From assembly GCF_963576675.1 (NCBI RefSeq), contig NC_088918.1:66861001-66925000 (forward strand): a stretch of 64,000 bases of DNA, written 5' to 3'. This stretch comes from Euphorbia lathyris. Its lineage: Eukaryota; Streptophyta; Magnoliopsida; Malpighiales; Euphorbiaceae. The notes under the pieces are model-generated. The model was not told where the DNA came from, did not search any database, and worked only from the letters and a program-made list of their open reading frames with translations. The position numbers and the translations under genes were made by a program. This document shows, piece by piece, positions 25,124-37,827 of this stretch (its first letter is position 1; the number at the start of each line of letters is the position of its first letter).

Positions 25124-26777
25124 TATCACACCCGACCCTAGACAACCTCAATCGACATCGGGCGTGAAATAGAAAGATCATAATCGATACTTCAGAGTCT
25201 CCAATTTATCCAAATATCATAATATCATATTTTCCTTATTTATTTTGGCCTTCCTCTCCAATATATATTCTAAAATAATTCATATTCCTACTACATTAGT
25301 CATTCGAGGACCTCAACATATATTTACCAACTCCATTATATTACAATTGAAATATCAAACTTCAAACCATAATTCTAACAATAAGCAGCCAACTTCCAAA
25401 CCTCACCTAATCGGTCGGTAACCTTCTCTATAACCTGTACTTTATCACCTAAAAACATTAAAACATTTAAAAACGTGAGACAAAAATCTCAGTAAGAAAC
25501 TATCAGCTATAAAAACCAATTTTACTTAACATAGCTACATATATACATTTATAAAAGAATTTAATCAAAACCTTTATCTTGTCAAAACGAATCAAAACAA
25601 ATAAACGTTTCAACAAACCAATTCATAATCAAATGAATGTTTTATCAAACCAACTTGTAATCAAATAAATATTTTATCAAACCAACTCGTAATCAATCAA
25701 ACGGAAAACCTTATATCAAAATCAATCATAACCGAAAACATAATCCAAATGAACTTAAAACATTGTATCCATCCTCGAGTTTCTCCCCTTAAGTATCAAT
25801 CCATAACCACATATATAGTCGAGACGTCTCTTAACATTGCCTATCCCATATGGTCTTACCCGACACTTCACTGCCATACCCGATAGGTCTTCAGACTGTG
25901 TACACAGGCCATGTCCCTCACTGAACATGGTCTTCAAATACAAAATCACCGATCCAGATAACTCTCGATGGATATAAAATCATAAAATCATAACGTACTC
26001 AAATTTCCTTTCACAATCAAATCTTTTATAAAAATAACCACAGTTTTTTATCTCTTAATTTCCTACCTCAAACTGTGCTTAAGATCAGAAAAATTTGTCC
26101 TCAAAATTCATATCTTAATTATTTCCTACATACATGATATTAAGTATGACTTGGAGTTGATATTTGAGAGTTTAATAGTTAGCGTACAACCATATATATA
26201 TGAGATATGAGTAACTTATACATTTGAGCTAGAGATAATAGAGAATTGTCTATATAGGTGATGCGGGAGAATCAGAAAGTTCTTTATTTTTGTCTTACGT
26301 TTCCAAGGGTTTTTGAATCGCCTTAATCGGACTCCGTATGAAGAAGTTAGGCTGGAAACGACATCTATTGGTCATTTTAGCTATCAACCGGAATTTGGTT
26401 TTTGTTTTGATTTTTTCTCTTTATTTGAGAGACACTGCTACTGGTTTACATGATAAGTTGGTCTTTGTAGGAATATAGGAAATTGAGGAAATGATAAAGT
26501 GATCAATTGGAGATAATAGATATGGGATTGAGAAAGATAAAGTATGGAGGTTTTATTTAATGGGTTTGGAAGTTGATTCATGATTGGGAGATTATAACAT
26601 GAATTTAGTGTATTATTAATCTTTTAAACATTATCCTAAACTTTTAATTTACATATAAAACCATCGAATTAACTCCAAACATTTCCTATAGCACCGAATT
26701 AACTTCACACACCCAATAATTATAATATATACTAATATCAAAATATAAATTCTAGAAATTTAGACACGGACGTGACA
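25124..26777. mobile_element. Solo LTR of an LTR retrotransposon (1.65 kb)
   Basis: Flanked by the 5-bp duplication gaata (25119-25123 and 26778-26782). It starts tatcacacccgaccctag and ends cacggacgtgaca, so the ends form a short inverted repeat (TGTCAC/GTGACA type) with the first G changed to A. No gag or pol, no second LTR, no primer site. The most likely history is recombination between two LTRs of a full element. The 64-codon minus-strand frame at 25755-25949 has no known domain. Confidence 0.85.
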
Positions 26778-27463
26778 GAATATGACAAATAAAACCAAGA
26801 AATCTAATTATCCTAAAAAAACTAAACTAAATAAAAGCCTAAGCACACATTGAAGGAAAAAAATGGACGACTATAATAAGAAAATCACAATTATTCAGGA
26901 TATAGAAATACGAAAAAAGCTTCAATCTCTACTACAAAGAAGAAAACCATAAGAAGGAAAAAAACGTATTGTAAAGAACCATATCCATGAGGATCTGAAA
27001 CTTAGACATCCAACGTCTCACCACCACCTTCGTCTGAACTAGAGAACATACAGCTTTTCCCGATCTATTGATAGCGTCTTCTCATAAACGGATAGGAATC
27101 GGGAAAACAATATTTCTGAAACGAAGTAGTGGAAGTCCAACCATCGCCGTCTACACACTCGAAAAACAGATAAAGATTTTCTTCAGATTCTTTTAGTCGC
27201 CTGATAAAGGAAATGGTTACAGTCAGAAATATTCCGGATAGGTAAAAGTAATTCTAGAAGGAATGAGGAAGATTGGTAAGGACGAACCAGTAGTATAAAA
27301 TAAGAGAGGGAGAGAAATGGCTAGAAAGATGAACAACCTTGGCATGAGAAATGGAGGAAGAGAGAATTGATTGAAAGATTAGGAATAATCCCAAACAATT
27401 GGGTGAGAAAGGTCTGAATTGCCCCTATCCAAGAAGAAGTGATGTATACATTTATGTAATTAG

Positions 27464-28869
27464 TGTTGGTCCCTGGTAATTAGTTCCAAGGGGGGGTTAG
27501 GAACTAATATAACTTTTTCGCGTTTTAATTAAGCTGACTGGAAGTTATTTTGAGAGTTTATTAACTCGGCTTATGGTCAGCTTGGTGAGATATGTTTGAA
27601 GACAGCTTTAGTCAGATGTTGACTAACGTTGTTTTCTTGTGAGTTGAGAATTGACACTCTTGGAGGTCAGCTTCTAACTCAGCACCACTTACTTACTCAA
27701 GATCAGCTTAGGCAATTTATATGCTGAGTAAATAAAGTAAACAACACATGCAATTATAAGAGAGAGTTTAGAGATTACTCAGTATCACTTATCCTGGTTC
27801 GGCCTCTCTGCCTACGTCCAGTCCCCAGAGTCCTCCGGGATTTTTGAATCCAATACTGAGCTCTTTAAAGGTAGAGCACAAACCGATTACAAGGCAGTTG
27901 AATATGCAAGAGTACCTTCCTCTATTCGTCTACTCAACTCCTACTAAGTGCTACAACCCAGCACCTAGATTTCTCTACCACTGAAATGCTTACAGCCAAG
28001 CACTCAGCTTAGCACTCTCAATATTCCTATTGATCACAGACTTGTTCTTTTTGAACTAAAGAACACTTTAGATGATTACAAATCAATCTAGCATTTACAC
28101 ATAGAATAGAAAAGTTGGTGTAAGATCATTTTGTATTTGAGTGCTTTCTAGACTTTCTTTCTTGTATTTTTCTTTCAATGCTTCGGTAATGATCCAAGTT
28201 CATCGATTGTCTTTTTATAGAAGGAAATCTGTAGATTTGATCGTTTTGAAATGTCTTAGCCGTTAACACCAAAACGGCTCTTTTGGGGAACAATTTTTGG
28301 ACAGCTTCAGACTGCACCGCCATTCCCTTTCTCTGTTTTCTTCAGGCGTCAGGTTTGTCTTCTATCGTTTGGTTCGTCTTTTTATGCTAGTTGTCTGTTT
28401 CCAATAATCCAACGTCCCATGACTCTTGGAATTAGTCTTTTAGGTGTCTTCGAGATTCCAATTATTGGTGCAGAGGATTGGCAGACTTTGTCCTTTAGTG
28501 AACAGATCCTTTATGCTGTCCTGACTGTCACTCAGCTTCGTTTGTTCTCTTCGAGCATTCAACGTTCATGCTGAGTTCCTTCTAGATCAGCTCCGTTTTG
28601 TTTAACCGCTCTTGAAGAAATCTTCAACTTTAGTCAGATTCATTTTGTTTCTGAATTTTACTCCACTCAGCTTCCATTCTGTCATGCTGAGTTCCGTTCT
28701 ACTCAGCTTCGCTTGTGCTGACTTTTGTCCTGTCTTTACTTTATATATTTTTGCACTCAATATTCAGCAAACATATTAGTACAATTAAATCAAAGCATCT
28801 GAATTTAATTGCCTCTTAATCATGGATGGTTTTTGTCAAATCAAAATCTTGTGGAAAGGTGTTTCAACA
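27464..28869 (-). repeat. Left (3') LTR of copia element 2
   Basis: 1,406 bp, highly similar to 37828-39231 with scattered substitutions. On the minus strand it is the 3' LTR. The purine tract lies directly beyond it at 28870-28880. Confidence 0.95.
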
Positions 28870-29287
28870 AACTCCCCCATTTTGATGTTGGCAAAATACA
28901 TAATTACGGAACTCAGTTATAAGTTGCCCCATGATTGATATTTTTGAAATGACTCCCCCGTAAGGGTTGCATACATTTTGTCTTTAACTTTATTCTAGAC
29001 CTTCCAAGATCTAATTTAATCAGACTTAAGACATTTGTGTGTACTGACTCAGTTTTGGAAGGATGTTGTCTCTCAGTTTATGTTTTGGTGTTAATGTGTT
29101 AAATCTTTTTGATTTGTTTGTTCAAACTTGATTAGTCAGATCAGGAAGAAAACTAATACTTGTTATATTGGATTAAACAACAACAGCAAAAAAAAAAAAA
29201 CATATTAACCTAAACAACAAGCAACCATATGTTCAAAAACAGAAGCAGGATATGAAGCTAAGTCTTTGGACACTGACTGAGCCAGTT
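28870..29287 (-). other. 3' untranslated stretch and purine tract of copia 2
   Basis: Begins at the purine tract (minus strand catcaaaatgggggagtt) and runs to the end of the extra ORF. It contains an A-rich run near 29188 and nothing that looks like a gene. Confidence 0.8.
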
Positions 29288-32235
29288 TTACTTCTTCTTT
29301 CTCTGAGCTGAGAGATCAGCGTGAGCAATGCCTTTTCCTTTCTCTTTCCCTTTGCTTCCAGACGCATTACCTGCAGGCTGAGGCTGAGTTCCTCCTTGAC
29401 TTGTCTCCCCTGTTTTGCCATCATCGGGTTTGTAGAGGAAAGTTTCATTTCGTGCTGCAGAGGAGAGATAATGGGAGTAGCGCTGAAGCCTTTTGGTGCT
29501 TTCACCCAAGCCATCAATTACTGGCACACTATCGTCTTAGATATGCCGAGGAACCCGAAGAGAGCTGCTGATCATGCTGAGGAGGCATTCATGAGATTTT
29601 CTCAGGCAGGTGAGTGAGCTTGTGATCTGACCAAAAGCTTGATGGAACAGTTTTAGCAGAGCAGAATCATAAAACATGCGCTGGCCATTGTTGATGCGCA
29701 TTGCCTTCATGATAGCTTGTGAAAAGCTCATGAGTTCAGTATTGGAGATAGGATCAACATCCATTTGGGCTCTGTCGATGTTGAGTAGTCTGACTGCTTC
29801 ACTTAATTGGTCAATAGTACACTGAGAAGAGGAGGATACTAAATCACGTGTACTGGTCAGCTCAGTATGAAGATGGGTGAAACATTTTTGAAGTTCGACA
29901 GAGGTGGCAAACTTAGCATTACCGGGTGGACTTAATTTGGTCAGCTCAGCATTCAATTTGGTAAAACAGTTTTGCAATTCAGCAGACGTAGCAGACTCAG
30001 GATTGGTAGTTGCGCTAGAGGTGGTCAGTTCCGCTGTTAGCTTAACAAAATAGTTTTGAAGCTCAGTGGAAGTGACATACCCTGGATTGACTTCTGATAG
30101 TTGGTGAATTTTGCCTTCAAGCGAATTCATATGGGTGGCCATTATAAGCACTAGTTCAGTCAGTTTTGCTATTTGCCCTTGATTCGGTTGCTGAGTTTGA
30201 ACCGCAGTGATAACGCTAACCAGATCCTTTAGTCCTCGAAGTTCATTCAGAAGCTGAGTAATACCTGACAGGTGGGAGGACTCAGCTTGAGTGGATTGGT
30301 GACCATCAGCTTGAGTAGTATGGAAATCTTGAAGCAAGGACTGAGCAGAAGCAATGACCCGTCGGCCAGACTCAGTAGCATTCAAGTATGCAAATTTAGC
30401 AGTATTAGACTCAGAGGCTGGTACAGAGTTTGATGGAGGTGGAGGAGTTGGTTCTCTGCCAGATTGAGTACCTTGATTGGTACCTGGACTTTGATTGATT
30501 GGATGAGCTGAGTCATCAACATGTTGTGTTGGAGGTGGAGTTGAGGCATGAGTTGGCTCAACTTGAGTAGTTTGAATTGGATCTGCAGGGTTTTTGGCTT
30601 GTTCCTCATCCTGAGTAACAGAGGCTTGCTTTTCCACTGGATTTTCTGGTGGTGACTCAGTTTAATTGGAGAAGTACTAGAACTGGATTGTAGAGAGGTC
30701 AGTTTCAAGCTCATCAATGGGAAAGTCGTCCATGAGATCGATTTGCTTTTGCGCTTTCTTTTTGAGTCTTCGCCGTGTCTCAGCTCTTGGCGGTGAATGG
30801 TCAGTTCGAATACCTTCACTGGACTCAGTAGCAACTGTCTCCTCTTCTACAAGTTGCTGGACCCTCAACAGCATTACTTTCTTTCTCTCTCTGCTAAGCA
30901 TCATCCTGAGATTTCTCAACATTGGGATATTCTTCCTGCTCAGTATTAGTTTCTTGGTGCTCAACATGTTGTTCAGTTTCTTCCACAGCTTCCTTTTCTT
31001 GGTCAGTTCCATGACCTTCCGGTTGAGTAGAGGCTAGTGGGACAGCTTCCACTATTTTTAAGGAGTTCCCCTTTTTTCCTTTTCTCTTTCCTTCCTAACC
31101 CCTCTTGGAACTATACTACCTTTTTCCTTTTCTTTAAAGGGGATTCTGAAGTTTCTTCTTCCTCATCCTTAGGCTCTTCTTGCCTTTTTCTTTTCTCAGT
31201 TTGCTCCTTAGCCTTGTCAGTTTTAGCTTTTTCTTTTGATGAAAGCCTTACTTTCTTTGGGACAGCATGAATGTCTTTTGAGCAGGTTTCTACAGCCTTT
31301 CTCTTCTTCCTTCTCTCAGGCTGAGCTGTCTCAGGTGACTCAGCATGAGCCTCAACATCTTTTGCAGGCTCAGCTTCAAGCTCAGTTTCTAGTTGCTCAG
31401 CTTCTTCATCTTCTTCAGCATCTCCAGCTCCTTCATATCCCTTCAAGGGTTGATTGTATAACAGTCCATCCAGTAGAACTGCAGTGATTTCACTTCCCAA
31501 TGTACTTATTTCATTCACCATCTCTATTTGCTTGTCCTGTATAATTTTTGTAATGAGAGAGCCCAAGTGGAGTTTCTTACCACTTCGTTGAAACGCTCCA
31601 ACTAGAAAGACGGGAAGATTGAACGGAGTGTAGGTCAACATGTGCCAGATGAAGCACTATTCGAAGTTTGATGCGGATGAAGCTGAGCTGAGTTTGGGGA
31701 AGATAAAGTTGGTCAGCATGAAATGGACCATCTTTTGTTCTTTACCCATACAGGTGCTGGGTATTTCACCCTTATGATCTTTGGGTTTACAGAACCCCTT
31801 TAGCTTCTCAGTTGTGGCTTTTTGTATTTTCTCCTTTGTCGTTCTAAATTGAATTCCTTCGTCTGGTAAATCTAGCAATGTGGCTAGATAGGCAGGGGTT
31901 ACGATGATTTTCTGACCTTTAACAGTGGTCTCCAAATAGTTAGAGTCATCTGCATCAACACGTAGATTCGAGTAGAATTCCCGTACTAACCTGGGATAGG
32001 TTGTTCCTGAAAGAGAGAATAGACCTTTCCACTTGTTCTTCTCGATCCATTCACAGAATGGTTTCTCAGATGAGACAAAACTTGGAGAAAACCATCGGCA
32101 TTTTCAAACCTCCAGATTGTTGACCTTTGAGTGTACCTTGATCATTTTCCTTTCTATTTCCGTCGAAGGACCCGCGTGGTCAGTGGATTTGTCTGTGGTT
32201 TGAGTTTTAGGGGTTTTGTTTTTGCCGGAAGCCAT
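29288..32235 (-). pseudogene. Extra ORF in env position of copia 2 (broken)
   Basis: A degenerate minus-strand reading frame of nearly 1,000 codons after pol. It begins at the ATG at 32235 (MASGKNKTPKTQ). Residues after about 45 (EKPFCEWIEK, RLVREFYSNL, GQKIIVTPAYLATLLDLP, and later MLTYTPFNLPVFL) resemble the 'putative plant transposon protein' domain found in many plant retroelements. A long charged, low-complexity region follows (EEDEEAEQLE, nuclear-signal-like KKRKKVV), then Ser/Thr/Pro/Gln-rich sequence with a helical part near 30300-29700. No clear signal peptide or transmembrane segment is visible, so an envelope role is not supported. Breaks: TGA at 32104, TAG at 31657, a stop near 31111, at least one frame change between 31111 and 30900, stops near 30677-30660 and TAA at 29537. 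Function unknown. Confidence 0.7.
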
Positions 32236-32840
32236 TTTTGAAGGTTTTGAAGTTCTTAGAGAGAAAGAGTTTGATTTCAGGAGATTACAGGCGTAAGGAA
32301 TGAAGAGTGGGGATTCTTCCACTTTTTATATAAATTTACGACGACCCTTAATCATTAACTAGCCGTTTTTACCTAGGGACGTTCAACCGACAAAAATTCT
32401 GTCAATTATGACATCTTCGGCGCATGGGATTTGCCATTAATGTGCGTCTTCCCAAGGTGCCAGAGGTTACACGTGTAGGTTCACCTTTTGCGAGTGGGTT
32501 TTTACTAGGTTTTGCTAGAATTCGAAGCATCCACGATACTGAGTGCCTAACGTTTGTGAAGATAATTTCTCTATCTCTAATTCACTCAACATACGTTACT
32601 CACTCAGCATGTGTATTTACTCAGCATAGAATGATTACTCAATATGTTTATCTACTCAGCATAGGATGTTTACTCAGCTTTTATGCCTACTCAGTATCAT
32701 CACTCAACATATATGTCAATTCAGCATAGGGTGGCTTTTTCATTTTCAAGCTTAGTAAGGAGTAGATATTTTACTCAACATGGCATTTGCACAATTATTC
32801 AAAGTTCCACTCATATCACAGTTATTCAATACAGATTTAG
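32236..32840 (-). other. Spacer between pol and extra ORF of copia 2
   Basis: About 600 bp with no supported gene. It is notable for many copies of actcagcat-like words (32590-32780). In SIRE-like elements a splice acceptor for the downstream ORF would be expected here, but I cannot point to one with confidence. Confidence 0.6.
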
Positions 32841-35800
32841 TTAGAGTGGATTTGGCATACCAATTGCTTCCCTTAGTGTGTTGAATTGTTCTCGTGCCAA
32901 GGGCTTTGTGAAGATATCTGCAAGCTGATCATTTGTTGGCACATAGGTCAGCTTGATCTCATCTTTTAGTACATGATCTCTGATGAAGTGATGCCTTATG
33001 CTAACATGCTTCATCCTGCTGTGTTGGACTGGGTTCTTTGATAGATCAATGGCACTTTTCTTGTCATATTTGATCTCTATTGTCTTTGTTTTGACACCAT
33101 AATCCTCAAGCTGTTGCTTTATCCATAGGACTTGAGCAATACAGCTTCCAGCAGCCACGTACTCAGCTTCAGTTGTAGACAGGGCTACGGATGATTGCTT
33201 CTTGCTGAACCAAGATACTAGACAGCTTCCGAGAAAATGACATCCTCCCGAAGTACTCTTCCTTTCTAGCTTATCCCGTCCATAGTCAACATTAGTATAT
33301 CCAATGAGTGTGAAGTCATTTGAGGTTGGATACCATAGACCTGCATCAACTGAGCTTTGCAAGTATCTAAAATTCTTTTTACAACAGTTAGATGAGATTC
33401 CCTGGGGTCAGCTTGATATCTAGCACAATAGCATACTGAGTATTGAATATCCGGTCTACTGGCAGTGAGATAGAGTAAAGAACCTATCATACCTCGATAG
33501 AGTTTACTATCAACTGACTTACTCTTCTCATCCTTGCATAGGACAGTATCAGTACCCATGGGGGTTGATATTGGTTTGCAATCTACCATGCTGAATTTCT
33601 TTAACATTTCCTTGGTGTACTTAGACTGACTTATAAAGATCCCATTCTTACCTTGCTTGATTTGAAGTCCAAGGAAGAAGTTGAGTTCACCCATCATGGA
33701 CATTTCGAACTCAGTTTGCATCTGTTGGCTAAATTCTTTGCACAAAGATTCGTCAGTAGCACCAAAAATTATATCATCTACATATATCTGTGCAAGTAGG
33801 GTATGTTTACCCTTTTTCTTGATAAACAAGGTTGTGTCAGCTTTTCCTCTGACATAGTTCCTGGTCATCAGGAAGTTGGTCAACCTCTCATACCAAGCTC
33901 TTGGAGCTTGCTTTAGGCCGTACAGGGCCTTTTTGAGTTTATAAACGTGGTTTGGAAATTTTGGATCTTCAAACCTAGAAGGTTGATTAACATATACCTC
34001 TTCGTTTATAAAGCCATTAAGAAATGCACTTTTCACATCCATTTGATATAGTTTAAAATTCATGTAACTGGCATAGGCACACAATATACGTATAGCTTCT
34101 AATCTAGCAACAGGAGCAAATGTTTCTCCATAGTCTATACCCTCTTGCTGACTATAGCCTTGGGCTACAAGTCGAGCTTTGTTTCTAATCACATTTCCAT
34201 GCTCATCTAGCTTATTTCTAAAGACCCACTTGGTTCCTATGGGCTTTTGATTCCTAGGTTTAGGTATTAAATCCCATACCTCATTTCTGGTAAATTGGTC
34301 AAGCTCTTCTTGCATAGCATTGATCCAATATTCATCTTGCTCAGTATCAGCAAAGTTCTTTGGCTCATGTATTGAGACGAATGCAACATTGCTGAGGTAT
34401 TTTCTAAGCTGATCTCTGGTCATTAATTTGTTGTTGGCGGCATCAAGAATGGCTTGTTCTGTATGTCCTCTTGGGATCTTTATTTTCTTGGGCAATGTTG
34501 AGTTGTTTGGAAGAGGTGTTTCTACAATCTCTACAGGAATAGATTGGTCAGCAAATGATATTTCAATTTCTTGCTTACCTTGGGTCAGCTCCTGTATAGT
34601 TGACACAGAGGCTTCTGGTTGATCAGCGGAAGCTGAGCCTGGTTCATCTTCTTCAGGCTGAGCTGACTTACCTGTAGGGTCAGTTTCATCGAACTCAACA
34701 TGTACAGACTCTTCTACAACCTGAGTTCTTTTGTTAAATACTCTATATGCTTTACTGTTTGTTGAGTACCCTAAAAAGATCGCCTCGTCAGCTTTACCAT
34801 CAAATTTAGTAAGGTTGTCTTTTGTATTGAGTATAAAGCATTTACACCCAAAGGCACGAAAGTATCCAATGTTGGGCTTTCGACCTTTCCAAAGTTCATA
34901 TGGGGTTTTCTTAAGTATAGGTCTAACTAGAGCCCTATTCAGTATGTAACATGCCGTGTGAACAGCTTCACCCCAGAAGTACTTTGGAAGCTTATTTTCA
35001 CTTAGCATAGTCCTAGCTATTTCGACAATGGTTCTATTTTTCCTTTCAACGACCCCATTTTGTTGAGGTGTTCTAGGAGCAGAGAAGTTGTGGTCAATAC
35101 CACAGGTTTCACAGAATTCATCAAAATGTTGGTTTTTGAATTCTCCACCATTGTCGCTTCTAATGTGAGCTACTCTTAGGTCTTTGTCATTTTCAAGCTT
35201 TTTAATCAGTGTGGTAAACATCTCAAAAGTTTCATCCTTGCTGCTCAGCAAGATGATCCAAGTGTACCGAGAGAAATCATCTACAACAACCAAGGAGAAT
35301 TTCTTACCTCCCGAGCTGAGTGGCTGGATAGGTCCGAAAAGATCCAAGTGTAGTAATTCCAATGGTCTTTTGGTTGAGACAATATTTTTGCTATGAAATG
35401 ACTTTTTAGTTTGTTTGCCTTGCTGACAAGCTTTACACAGTTGATCTTTTTCAAACTTTAATTTGGGTAATCCCTCAACTAATTGCTTTCTAGCTAATTT
35501 GGCAAGAAGGTCCATGCTGACATGCCCAAGTCTTCTATGCCATAGCCAGGAGTTGTCCTCTTTAGACACTAAGCATATGTTTTTAGGAAACTGTTTTTCT
35601 AAGTTTAACATATATACATTTTCTACACGAGGGGCAGTTAAAATCAGTTCATTTGTATTTCCCTCGAGTATTTGACACTTAGTATCATCAAATACAACCT
35701 TTCTGTCGCTCCTGCAAAGCTGAGGTACACTCAGCAGATTGTATTTGAGACCTTTAACTAAGGAGACAGACTCAATAGTTGGGTTACCTCCGATAGTGCC

Positions 35801-37765
35801 TGAGCCGACTATCTTACCCTTCTTGTTGTCTCCAAAGCTTACACTTCCACCTCGTTTAAGCTCTAGTGTGATGAACTGAGTTTCATCACCTGTCATATGC
35901 CTTGAGCATGCGCTGTCTATATATCATAGTTTTGACTTCTCCACGCATGTCAAGCTGACCTGCATTTTAAACTATTCATTTGTAGGTACCCAATTCCTTT
36001 TGGGTCCTTTCTTGTTAGTGTAAACAGGTGCAAAGTCATATTTTAACTTGTGACGGCATACTTTTATGGTGTGGCCTGGCTTACCACAGAAATCACAAAA
36101 AGGTACCCTTTGTGGGTTGAACTGAGTATGGTCAGCATTATTGTGTTGGGCATGCCAACATACTTTTGTGGTATGCCCTTTTCTTCCGTAGAAGTCACAT
36201 TGGACAGTCCGCCTGTTATGCCAACACACATCCTTTGTGTGTCCCCTTTTTCCACAACACTCACATTGAGTGAATTGCTTATGCTGACTAGTATTTGCGT
36301 ACTCAGCATGGGGTTTATTTCTATTTGAGCCCTTCCCTTGACTCTGTAACATTGTGATATCCTTTCTAAGTTTCTTTGACTCAGATTGAACCTCCGTGAC
36401 AAATTTATGTAAGATTTGCATGTTGGTATGCAAGTCAGAGTTGTCCTGGAGAAGATATCGGAGGTCACTCAGCTTGACCTCTTCAATCTCATCACAACGC
36501 CTGCTGAGTGCCTTAATCTTTTTATTGCACTTTTTGGTTAGTGTATATAAGTCACTCATGGCATTTACCATTTCGTTTCTAAGTAAGAGTAAGGATGTTA
36601 CCTCATTGCTGTGATCCTCCTGGTCGGTTTCATCAGAAAGGTCAGCTTGCTCAGATTGGGATCGGTCAGATCCATCATCCGCCATAAAGCATATGTTGGC
36701 TGTTTCATTTTGCTCAGCTTCAGATGATGTTGATTCGTCACTGTCACTCCATGTGGCTACCATAACCTTTTTGCTTCCCTTCTTCTCTTTCTTGAGATTG
36801 GGACAGCTTGACTTGATGTGCCCAGTTTGATGACACTCAAAACATGTGACAGACTTCGAGCTGTCCTTCTTGTACTTGTCACTTGACTCAGCTTTATACT
36901 TATCATTTCTTCTAAATGCCCTTTTGCTGTTTCTATCATTTCTCCTGAACAGCTTTTTCATCTTTCTAGTGAACATGGCCAGTTCCTCATCATCAGTTGA
37001 CTCCGCTTCAGTTGAGTCAGCTTTCATGATAAGGGATTTTTGTTTCTTATCTTCTGATTTTTCTTTCTCTTTGGCTTCAAAGTTTTTCATAGAGATTTCA
37101 TGGGTCAGCAGGGATCCGATCAGCTCATCATATTTGTAGGTAGTCAAGTCTTGGGCTTCTTCTACGGCTGTTTTCTTTGCTTGCCAGCTCTTGGGCAGAC
37201 TTCTCAGAATTTTCTTCACCTGTTCTTCTTCAGTGAAGTTCTTTCCAAGCCTTTTTAGCTCATTTATAATGTTTGTGAACCTTGCGTTCATTTCTGAGAT
37301 GTTTTCATTCTCCTTCATCTCAAACAGCTCGTAGAGTCTCATATGTTGATTGACTTTAGACTCCTTAACTTTGCTTGTGCCTTCATAGGTTACTTCAAGC
37401 TTCTTCCAAATCTCCTGTGCTGACTCGCAACCTGAAATCTTATTGTATTCTGCAGCATCTAACGCACAGTGAAGCATGTTTATAGCCGAAGCATTATTTT
37501 GTAATTTTCTGAGGTCATCCTTTGTCCACTCAGCCTCACTTTTAACAATTTTCTCATCGCTAACAGTTTTGTATGGCACATGTGGACCTTGAACAATTGC
37601 AAGCCATGCACTCATGTTTGTGGCTTGAATAAAGTTTTTCATCCTATTCTTCCAGAATGTATAATTTGACCCAAAGAATAGGGGAGGTCTAGTGATTGAT
37701 AGTCCCTCAGGGAGTATCTGTGTTGTTTGGTTTCCTGGAAGGAACCGAGTGCTATTCTCACCCAT
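32841..37765 (-). pseudogene. Copia element 2 gag-pol (interrupted)
   Basis: Gag starts at the ATG at 37765 (MGENSTRFLPGNQ). A UBN2-type gag domain (residues ~50-230) is followed by four zinc knuckles: CFECHQTGHIKSSC, CECCGKRGHTKDVC, CDFYGRKGHTTKVC and CDFCGKPGHTIKVC. The third has Tyr in place of its second Cys. Pol follows in the same frame: protease ([10 protein letters not shown]), GAG-pre-integrase (WHRRLGHVS), integrase ([22 protein letters not shown]), reverse transcriptase ([18 protein letters not shown]) and RNase H (TTEAEYVA, DKKSAIDL). Breaks: TAG at 35972-35974 (which could be a natural gag end), TGA at 35924-35926 just before the protease active site, and a one-base frameshift near 33368 that puts RNase H (33362-32841) in another frame. 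Confidence 0.92.
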
Positions 37766-37812
37766 TTTTAGGGATCAGCTCAAGATTGTTAAATCTTTGA
37801 GTAGTGAGCTTA

Positions 37813-37827
37813 GGCTCTAATACCACT
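37813..37827 (-). other. Primer-binding site, tRNA-Met type (copia 2)
   Basis: The minus strand reads agtggtattagagcc, matching TGGTATCAGAGCC with one C-to-T change. It directly abuts the right LTR. Confidence 0.88.

Noticed and set aside
29288..32235. Calling the extra copia 2 ORF an envelope gene
   Set aside because: No signal peptide, transmembrane segment or glycosylation-rich ectodomain can be seen; only its position is env-like.
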